From assembly GCA_964574335.1 (NCBI GenBank), contig CAZNNH010000046.1, positions 1-37,359 on the forward strand: DNA of 37,359 nt. The letters are read 5' to 3'. Below are positions 31,542-37,359 of this stretch, one piece after another. Every line of letters starts with the position of its first letter. Position 1 is the stretch's first letter. Origin of the DNA: CAZNNH01 sp964574335. Its GTDB lineage: Bacteria > Acidobacteriota > Vicinamibacteria > Fen-336. The notes beneath the pieces were generated by a model that saw nothing but the letters and a program-made list of their open reading frames with translations, made no database searches and was not told where the DNA came from. A program made the translations under genes and the position numbers.

Positions 31542-32039
31542 ATGATGGCGGAGCCCGCCGAGAGCGAGGCGACACCTGTCGACCGGCAGTGGCGCCTGGT
31601 CCGTGCCGAGATGCGGCGGCACGGCCACGCCCAGCACGCCCTGATCGAGGTGCTCCACACCGTTCAGGGGACCTACGGGTACCTGGCCCGCGAGACGCTG
31701 GCCCGGGTCGCCCAGGAGCTGCGGCTCCCGCTCAGCAAGGTCTACGGTGTGGCCACGTTCTACCACCACTTCAACACCAAGCCGGTCGGCCAGCACACCT
31801 GCGTCGTCTGCACCGGCACCGCCTGCCACATCAAGGAAGCCCCCAAGCTGCTGCAGGCGGTGGAGGACAAGTTCGGGATCAAGATCGGGGAGACCTCGCC
31901 CGACGGCAAGCTGTCGGTGCTCTCGGCGCGGTGCGTGGGCGCCTGCGGCCTGGCGCCGGTGGCCGTGATCGACGGTGCGACCTCCGGCAAGCTGTCGCCG
32001 GAGAAGCTGGTGGAGCGGCTCGAGGAGGTCACATGCTGA
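31542..32039 (+). CDS. hoxE: Bidirectional hydrogenase diaphorase subunit HoxE
   Basis: This 165-residue protein is the small [2Fe-2S] thioredoxin-like subunit of the NAD-linked hydrogenase, equivalent to NuoE of complex I. The cluster ligands are clear: C90 and C95 in CTGTACH, C131 and C135 in CVGACG. The N-terminal helical part contains YLPR-equivalent GYLARETLARVAQEL and the conserved VYGVATFYHHF. It passes electrons within the diaphorase arm (HoxE, F, U). ATG 31542 follows GAGGAGGAG, with a second in-frame ATG at 31545. It is the first gene of the hox operon, and its last codons overlap hoxF. A generic nuoE is less likely because hoxF, hoxU, hoxY and hoxH follow directly. Confidence 0.93.
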   Translation: MMAEPAESEATPVDRQWRLVRAEMRRHGHAQHALIEVLHTVQGTYGYLARETLARVAQELRLPLSKVYGVATFYHHFNTKPVGQHTCVVCTGTACHIKEAPKLLQAVEDKFGIKIGETSPDGKLSVLSARCVGACGLAPVAVIDGATSGKLSPEKLVERLEEVTC

Positions 32040-33655
32040 TCCAGGAGGAGCTCACCAACATCGCCGAGCCCGCCCGCGAGCGTCAGGCGAAGGCCAGCCA
32101 CGAGATCCGCGTCTGCGTCGCCGCCGGCTGCCTCTCCTCGGGGAGCGACGCGGTGCTCAAGGCGCTCAAGGCGGTAGTGAAGGAGCGGGGCATCGAAGGA
32201 ACCTGCCTGGTGAAGGGGGTCGGCTGCATGGGCCCGTGCGCGGGCGGTCCGCTGGTGCGGGCCGACGAGACCCTCTACCACCGGGTCTCGCCGCAGGACG
32301 CGGCCGAGGTGGTCGACAGCGTCACCGCCAAGCCGATCAAGCGGCTCATGATGCGCATCGATACCCCGTTCTTCGAGCGGCAGCGGCGGATCGTGCTGGA
32401 GAACGCCGGCCTGATCGACCCCGACCAGCTCGACGAGTACGTGGCCGCCGACGGCTATCAGGCCCTGGCCAAGGTGCTCACCGGCATGACGCCGCCCGAG
32501 GTCATCGACGAGCTCACCCGCAGCGGCCTGCGAGGACGCGGCGGCGCCGGCTATCCGACCGGCCTCAAGTGGAGCACCGTCGCCAAGACCGGCCATCCCC
32601 TCAAGTACATCGTGTGCAACGCCGACGAAGGGGACCCGGGGGCGTTCATGGATCGCAGCGTCCTGGAGAGCGACCCCCACCGGGTGCTGGAAGGGATGGC
32701 CATCGCCGCGGTCACGGTCGGGGCCCAGCAGGGGTTCTTCTATGTCCGGGCCGAGTACCCGCTGGCGGTGCAGCGCGTGAACCAGGCGATCCGCCAGGCG
32801 GAGCGCGCCGGCATCATCGGCAAGCGGGTGCTGGGGACCACCAGCGAGTTCCACGTCGACGTACGGCTGGGGGCGGGCGCCTACGTCTGCGGCGAGGAGA
32901 CCGCCCTCTTGGCCTCGATCGAGGGGAACCGGGGCACCCCCCGGGCCCGCCCCCCCTACCCCGCCCAGGCGGGCCTGTGGGGCGCCTCCACCCTGATCAA
33001 CAACGTCGAGACGCTGGCCAACATCCCCCCCATCATCAAGAACGGGGGCGACTGGTACGCCAGCATCGGGACCGGCGGCAGCAAGGGCACCAAGGTCTTC
33101 GCGCTGGCCGGCCAGGTCCAGAACACCGGCCTGATCGAGGTGCCGATGGGCACCAGCCTGCGCGAGATCATCTTCGACATCGGCGGCGGCGTCCCCGAGG
33201 GGCGCAGCTTCAAGGCGGTCCAGACCGGTGGGCCTTCGGGCGGCTGCATCCCGGCCGAGTTCCTGGATCGACCGGTGGACTACGAGTCGCTGGCCCAGCT
33301 CGGCTCGATCATGGGCTCGGGCGGCATCATCGTGATCGACAGCTCCTCGAACATGGTCGACGTGGCCAAGTACTTCATGGAGTTCAGCATGAGCGAGTCG
33401 TGCGGCAAGTGCGTGCCGTGCCGGGTGGGCACGCTGCACACCTACCGGCTGCTCGAGGGCCTGCTGGCCGGGCGCGGCACCCGGGAGGACGTGGCCAAGC
33501 TCGAGCAGCTCTGCGACCTGCTCAAGCACACCAGCCTGTGCGGCCTGGGCCAGGCGGCCCCCAACCCGGTGCGGGCGGCCCTGCGCTACTTCCGCGACGA
33601 GTTCGAGGCGCTGCTGCCGCCGGAGCCGGCGGCGGCCACGGAGGTCCGGTCGTGA
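32033..33655 (+). CDS. hoxF: Bidirectional hydrogenase NADH-binding subunit HoxF
   Basis: HoxF (540 residues) is the catalytic diaphorase subunit that exchanges electrons between NAD(H) and the Fe-S chain, homologous to NuoF. The N-terminal part has a second thioredoxin-like [2Fe-2S] site (C28, C33, C65, C69), typical of HoxF. The glycine-rich NADH/FMN site is GRGGAGYPTGLKW at 168-180, with NADEGDPGAFMDR at 196-208 and GAGAYVCGEETALL at 280-293. The [4Fe-4S] site near the C-terminus is SCGKCVPCRVG (C457, C460, C463) with C503. The start at 32033 overlaps the hoxE stop by 7 bases, with GAGGAGG inside hoxE. Length and domain order are normal. Confidence 0.95.
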   Translation: MLIQEELTNIAEPARERQAKASHEIRVCVAAGCLSSGSDAVLKALKAVVKERGIEGTCLVKGVGCMGPCAGGPLVRADETLYHRVSPQDAAEVVDSVTAKPIKRLMMRIDTPFFERQRRIVLENAGLIDPDQLDEYVAADGYQALAKVLTGMTPPEVIDELTRSGLRGRGGAGYPTGLKWSTVAKTGHPLKYIVCNADEGDPGAFMDRSVLESDPHRVLEGMAIAAVTVGAQQGFFYVRAEYPLAVQRVNQAIRQAERAGIIGKRVLGTTSEFHVDVRLGAGAYVCGEETALLASIEGNRGTPRARPPYPAQAGLWGASTLINNVETLANIPPIIKNGGDWYASIGTGGSKGTKVFALAGQVQNTGLIEVPMGTSLREIIFDIGGGVPEGRSFKAVQTGGPSGGCIPAEFLDRPVDYESLAQLGSIMGSGGIIVIDSSSNMVDVAKYFMEFSMSESCGKCVPCRVGTLHTYRLLEGLLAGRGTREDVAKLEQLCDLLKHTSLCGLGQAAPNPVRAALRYFRDEFEALLPPEPAAATEVRS

Positions 33656-34380
33656 CCGGCCAGGCCGACGTTCGCGTCAAGACCCTCAAGATCGACGGGC
33701 GTGACGTCGGCGCCCGAGCCGACGAGACGGTGCTGAAGGTGGCCACCGAGAACGGGATCTTCATCCCCAGCCTCTGCCACCTGGAGGGGCTGACCCCGGT
33801 CGGCGCCTGCCGGCTGTGCATGGTCGAGGTGGTGGGCCGGCCCGGGCTGTACGCCTCCTGCGTGACCCGGGTCTGGGAGGGGATGGAGGTCGTCACCCAG
33901 AGCGAGCGGCTCGCCAACTACCGGCGGATGATCCTCGAGCTGCTGCTCAGCGAGCGCAACCACGTCTGCGCGGTCTGCGTCTCGAACGGCAACTGCGAGC
34001 TGCAGTCGCTGGCCGAGAAGCTGGGGGTCAGCCACGTCCGCTTCCCCTACCTGTTCGACAAGCACTCGGTGGACGCCTCCCACGACCGCTTCCTGCAGGA
34101 CAACAACCGCTGCATCCTGTGCGGGCGCTGCGTGCGGGTGTGCGCCGAGATCGAGGGGGCCCACACCTGGGACTTCACCGGCCGCGGCATCAAGACCCGG
34201 GTGATCACCGACCTCGACGAGCCCTGGGCGGCGGCCACCTCGTGCACCCGCTGCGGCAAGTGCGTGCACGTCTGCCCCACCGGGGCCCTGATCGAGAAAG
34301 GACGCAGCGTGGCCGAGATGGCGAAGCGCCGGCAGTTCCTCCCCTACCTGACCATGATGCGCGGGGAGGGACAGCGATGA
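33652..34380 (+). CDS. hoxU: Bidirectional hydrogenase Fe-S subunit HoxU
   Basis: HoxU (242 residues) is the wiring subunit between the diaphorase and the hydrogenase dimer, related to the N-terminal part of NuoG. It has a plant-ferredoxin-like [2Fe-2S] site (C42, C53, C56, C70), the His-Cys [4Fe-4S] site (H104, C106, C109, C115 in HVCAVCVSNGNC), and two ferredoxin-type [4Fe-4S] motifs (C154, C157, C160, C164 and C198, C201, C204, C208). Every ligand is present. It starts at GTG 33652, overlapping the hoxF stop as GTGA, with GGAGG 7 bases before. It lacks the molybdopterin-like C-terminal domain of full-length NuoG, as expected for HoxU. Confidence 0.95.
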   Translation: MTGQADVRVKTLKIDGRDVGARADETVLKVATENGIFIPSLCHLEGLTPVGACRLCMVEVVGRPGLYASCVTRVWEGMEVVTQSERLANYRRMILELLLSERNHVCAVCVSNGNCELQSLAEKLGVSHVRFPYLFDKHSVDASHDRFLQDNNRCILCGRCVRVCAEIEGAHTWDFTGRGIKTRVITDLDEPWAAATSCTRCGKCVHVCPTGALIEKGRSVAEMAKRRQFLPYLTMMRGEGQR

Positions 34381-34910
34381 CCCGACCCAAGCTGGCCACC
34401 ATCTGGCTGGACGGCTGCTCCGGCTGCCACATGTCGCTCCTGGACATGGACCAGCGGATCATCGACGTCGCCCGTCGCGCCGAGATCGTCTACAGCCCGC
34501 TGGTGGACCAGAAGGAGTTCCCGCGCGACGTCGACGTCTGCCTGGTCGAGGGGGCGGTCAGCACGGAGAACGACCGCACCAAGCTGTTGATGGTGAGGGA
34601 GCGGTCCAAGGTGGTGGTGGCGCTCGGCGACTGCGCAGTGACCGGGAACATCCCGGCCATGCGCAACCCCTTCGGGGCCCAGGCGGTGCTGCAGCGGGCC
34701 TACCTGGAGAACGCCGAGGTCAAGCCCGAGATCCCCCGGGACCACGTCCCCGCCCTCCTGGAGCCGGCCCGTCCCATCCACGAGGTGGTGAACGTGGACA
34801 TCCATGTGCCGGGCTGCCCGCCGCCTGCCGAGGCGATCCTGGAGACGGTGCTGGCGCTCCTGGAAGGCCGACCGTCGCAAGCCGCGAACTTGACCCGGTT
34901 CGGGAGGTGA
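34377..34910 (+). CDS. hoxY: [NiFe] hydrogenase small subunit HoxY
   Basis: HoxY (177 residues) is the small subunit that carries the proximal [4Fe-4S] cluster next to the NiFe site. Its cluster cysteines are C14 and C17 (DGCSGCHMS), C86 (ALGDCAVTGN) and C147 (HVPGCPPP). It lacks the extra Fe-S domain and Tat signal of respiratory small subunits, so the enzyme is cytoplasmic and has the short form of group 3d. It begins at ATG 34377, overlapping the hoxU stop as ATGA. The length agrees with HoxY of NAD-linked hydrogenases. Confidence 0.95.
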   Translation: MTRPKLATIWLDGCSGCHMSLLDMDQRIIDVARRAEIVYSPLVDQKEFPRDVDVCLVEGAVSTENDRTKLLMVRERSKVVVALGDCAVTGNIPAMRNPFGAQAVLQRAYLENAEVKPEIPRDHVPALLEPARPIHEVVNVDIHVPGCPPPAEAILETVLALLEGRPSQAANLTRFGR

Positions 34911-36340
34911 GCGTGGGCAAGACCATCACGATCGAGCCGCTGACGCGGATCGAGGGACACGCCGAGATCAGCCTGCGCCTCGACGACCAGGGCGTGGTCG
35001 AGGACGCCAAGCTCCACGTCACCCAGTTCCGGGGCTTCGAGAAGTTCTGCGAGGGCCGGCCGTTCTACGAGATGCCGTCGCTGATGGCGCGCACCTGCGG
35101 GATCTGCCCGGTGTCGCACCTGATCGCCGGGGCCAAGGCCTGCGACGACCTCTTGGCGGTGCGGATCCCGCCGGCGGCGGTGGCGCTGCGCCGGGTGCTG
35201 AACCTGGCCCAGCTGATGCAGTCGCACGCGCTGAGCTTCTTCTATCTCTCGGCCCCCGACGTGGTGCTGGGGATGGACGGCGACCCGGCCAAGCGCAACC
35301 TCTTCGGGATCCTGGAGACCCGGCCCGAGCTGGCCCGCGACGGGATCAGGCTGCGGCAGATCGGCCAGCAGATCATCGAGACGCTCAGCGGCAAGCGCAT
35401 CCACGGCGCCTGGGTGGTGCCGGGCGGCGTCAACGAGCCGCTCACCGAGGAGCGCCGGGAGCGGATCGCCGGGCTGGTGCCGGAGGCGCTGGCGATCGGC
35501 ATCCGCACCCTCAAGTGGTTCCGGACCACGTTCAACCAGCTCCAGGCCGAGATCGCCACCTTCGGCAACTTCCCGAGCCTCTTCCTGGGCCTGGTCAACG
35601 AGCGTGGCCAGCTCGCGCACTACGACGGCGGCCTGCGGGTCGTGGACTCGGCCGGCAACGTGCTGGTCAGCCGGCACGACACCGTGAAGTACGAGGAGCT
35701 GATCGCCGAGGCGGTCGAGCCGTGGACCTACATGAAGATGCCGTTCTACAAGGCCATGGGCTACCCGGCCGGCATGTACCGGGTGGGGCCGCTGGCGCGG
35801 CTCAACGTGGTCGAGTCGTGCGGCACGCCGGTGGCCGACGAGGCCCTCGAGGAGTTCCGCGGTGCCACCCCGGTGGTGACGTCCTTCCACTACCACTGGG
35901 CCCGGCTGATCGAGATCATCTACGCCGCCGAGCGGATCGGCGAGCTGCTGGATGACCCCGATATCCTCTCCACCCACGTCCGGGCTCGGGCCGAGCCCAA
36001 CAGCTTCGACGGGGTGGGCGTCTCGGAGGCGCCGCGGGGGACGCTGATCCACCACTACCGGATCGACCGGGAGGGTCTGATCACCTGGGCCAACCTGATC
36101 ATCGCCACCGGCCACAACAACCTGGCGATGAGCCGGGCGATCCTGCAGGTGGCGCGCAACTTCGTCGACGGGAAGGACCTCAAGGAGGGGATGCTCAACC
36201 GGGTCGAGGCGGTGATCCGGGCCTTCGACCCGTGCCTGAGCTGCGCCACCCACGCCGCCGGCCAGATGCCGCTGCGGGTGCGCCTCTACTCGCGGCGGGG
36301 CGAGCTGCTGAGCGAGCTGGCGAGACCCAATCCGTCGTAG
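34907..36340 (+). CDS. hoxH: [NiFe] hydrogenase large subunit HoxH
   Basis: HoxH (477 residues) holds the NiFe(CN)2CO site where H2 is split or made. The four nickel cysteines are C64 and C67 (ARTCGICPVSH) and C443 and C446 (DPCLSCATH). His449 ends the mature protein: large subunits are cut after this residue by a HoxW-type protease, which would remove the last 28 residues here. The N-terminal ITIEPLTRIEGHAE is also a signature. The annotated start is GTG 34907, overlapping the hoxY stop as GTGA; GTG 34913 is equally plausible, as GGGAGG ends 5 bases before it. Both clusters of ligands and the uncut tail mark a functional precursor. No hyp or hoxW gene lies nearby. Confidence 0.95.
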   Translation: MSVGKTITIEPLTRIEGHAEISLRLDDQGVVEDAKLHVTQFRGFEKFCEGRPFYEMPSLMARTCGICPVSHLIAGAKACDDLLAVRIPPAAVALRRVLNLAQLMQSHALSFFYLSAPDVVLGMDGDPAKRNLFGILETRPELARDGIRLRQIGQQIIETLSGKRIHGAWVVPGGVNEPLTEERRERIAGLVPEALAIGIRTLKWFRTTFNQLQAEIATFGNFPSLFLGLVNERGQLAHYDGGLRVVDSAGNVLVSRHDTVKYEELIAEAVEPWTYMKMPFYKAMGYPAGMYRVGPLARLNVVESCGTPVADEALEEFRGATPVVTSFHYHWARLIEIIYAAERIGELLDDPDILSTHVRARAEPNSFDGVGVSEAPRGTLIHHYRIDREGLITWANLIIATGHNNLAMSRAILQVARNFVDGKDLKEGMLNRVEAVIRAFDPCLSCATHAAGQMPLRVRLYSRRGELLSELARPNPS

Positions 36341-36517
36341 GCCGCGACCCGGCAAGGTCGACATGACAAGCGGGAGGGGATCCCGCCGGGGCAGCGGCTA
36401 GCTTGCTAGGTAGAGCCGAAAGGCAACTGTCCAAGTCGGGCCTGAGCACGCAGTCCCTTCCAAGTGGATACACGTGCACGTCCACGGCGACGTAGCGCCT
36501 GCTGTCGACTCTCGCCA

Positions 36518-37359
36518 CTACTGAGCCTTGAGGGCCTCTGCCGGGTCTGACTGGGCGGCCCTGTGCGCAGGAATGAACGCTGCGAGCAACGACGCGAGCA
36601 GGACAAGGACGGTTGTGCCGAGTTGGGATACCACATCCCAGGGTTGAACGTGATAGAGAAACGGTCGTAGGAAACCCGCGAGCGCCAGCGATACTCCGAG
36701 CCCCAGACACAGGCCGACGAGGATCAACCGAAGCGCTGACGACAAGACCAGCCGCCGGATGCCGCCCGGCGTGGCCCCGAGCGCCACTCGAATCGCCAGG
36801 TCGGTTCTTGCAGCTATGACGAACGATGCCATCAGCCCGTACACGGCGGCACCAGCGAGAATCAGGGCAAGCATACCGGAGGCCGACGCCAGGATGAATG
36901 CCAGGCTGAAGCGCGAGAGTGAGCCGGCAACTCGGTTCGCCATGCTGTCCAAGTACGTTCTGCGCATGCCGGGATTCTCGGCAGCAATGAGCGCCCGCAG
37001 GCGCGCAACGCCGCCCCGATCCTCTGGGTTTGCCAGTTGCGCTACGACCGTGGACCTGTGCGTCCATCCAACCATCGGAAGGTAGACCACCATGTCGGGC
37101 GCAGCGGTGATGTCCCGATACTGTGTGTCCCCTACCACTCCCACAATTCTGGCCGTGTGCCCATCTTTCACGTAGCCGCCCACGGTCACTGACATCCCCA
37201 AAGCGCCTGCTCCTAGTCTCTGGGCCGTGCGAGAGCTCACGAGGACGGATCTCGGGGGAACGACCCGGTCCTCTTCTGTGAAGCCGCGCCCCCGAACCAT
37301 CCTTGCCGCAAGAGCCTCGAGAGCACCCGGGGTGATCTCATTCACCGTCACATCAACGT
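36518..37359 (-). CDS. FtsX-like permease, C-terminal part (runs off the window)
   Basis: The gene enters from beyond the right edge and ends at 36518, giving about 280 visible residues. They contain the end of a MacB-like periplasmic domain (VVGDTQYRDITAAPDMVVYLPM) and a full C-terminal FtsX domain: LAIRVALGATPGGIRRLV, four membrane helices, and the end PAHRAAQSDPAEALKAQ. This matches the second half of an ADOP-type permease like that at 15835-18255, though the missing N-terminus leaves MacB possible. Base composition is different: two 60-base lines I counted here are 60-63 percent GC, against 73 percent in one line of hoxH. Transfer from another genome or relaxed codon use would explain that. 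It converges on hoxH, with 177 gene-free bases between the two stops. Confidence 0.82.
   Translation of the reverse strand, partial: VDVTVNEITPGALEALAARMVRGRGFTEEDRVVPPRSVLVSSRTAQRLGAGALGMSVTVGGYVKDGHTARIVGVVGDTQYRDITAAPDMVVYLPMVGWTHRSTVVAQLANPEDRGGVARLRALIAAENPGMRRTYLDSMANRVAGSLSRFSLAFILASASGMLALILAGAAVYGLMASFVIAARTDLAIRVALGATPGGIRRLVLSSALRLILVGLCLGLGVSLALAGFLRPFLYHVQPWDVVSQLGTTVLVLLASLLAAFIPAHRAAQSDPAEALKAQ

Noticed and set aside
31542..34380. Complex I fragment (nuoEFG)
   Set aside because: HoxU lacks the long NuoG C-terminal part, HoxF has the extra N-terminal [2Fe-2S] site, and hoxY and hoxH follow directly.
36398..36409. CTAGC-TT-GCTAG palindrome after hoxH
   Set aside because: The short palindrome lacks a T-run and known operator match; a nearby GCGGGA...TCCCGC hairpin also has no T-tract, so no terminator is claimed.
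1..37359. CRISPR arrays, tRNA or rRNA genes, insertion sequences
   Set aside because: No regularly spaced repeats, no cloverleaf or rRNA signature and no transposase reading frame were seen on either strand.

Overview
The window is a GC-rich (about 70 percent) bacterial chromosomal fragment, most likely from an Acidobacteriota-related lineage and probably metagenome-assembled. The main lineage hints are a duplicated FtsX/MacB-type orphan permease of the ADOP kind (15835-18255), the C-terminal half of a second one (36518-end), and a 1181-residue TonB-dependent receptor with an N-terminal carboxypeptidase-regulatory-like domain. This placement is an inference from gene families; no rRNA or tRNA is visible. 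A run of 100 Ns at 27242-27341, flanked by identical 55-base ends, marks an assembly join.

Layout. 199-1022: an mqsRA toxin-antitoxin operon with a visible promoter and an ACCT-N3-AGGT operator. 1023-1814: no gene. 1815-5697: the TonB receptor, then an 87-base decayed copy of its own 3' end and a strong terminator. 5764-11578 (minus): a CUT2-type sugar ABC transporter (ATPase, permease with an unusual periplasmic insert, lipoprotein binding protein), then UDP-glucose/GDP-mannose dehydrogenase and a nitroreductase. 11618-15735: a pilin-like lipoprotein, a 956-residue TPR/PDZ-like lipoprotein and a SpoIIAA-like protein with a clear promoter. 15835-19157: the ADOP permease, a REP-like palindrome and a protein made of two receiver-like repeats. 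19560-20072: an SRPBCC protein.

20121-24546 is a three-gene set: a membrane-anchored Ser/Thr kinase, an OmpA/MotB-type peptidoglycan-binding protein and a membrane-anchored FHA protein. It looks like a self-contained envelope signalling module. It meets a POT-like MFS transporter (minus) tail to tail with a 20-base overlap. 26321-26626 holds an intact VapB-like antitoxin whose VapC partner survives only as its last codons. 26772-31301 (minus) carries a DnaJ-like protein, a twice-frameshifted Ig-like/LamG-like protein and an unrecognised 461-residue protein interrupted by the N gap.

31542-36340 is a complete hoxEFUYH operon for a group 3d NAD-coupled bidirectional [NiFe] hydrogenase. HoxE, HoxF and HoxU form the diaphorase and electron-transfer arm, and HoxY and HoxH the hydrogenase dimer. 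All junctions overlap by 4-7 bases, implying translational coupling. No maturation genes (hyp, hoxW) lie in the window. The last kilobase is visibly less GC-rich.
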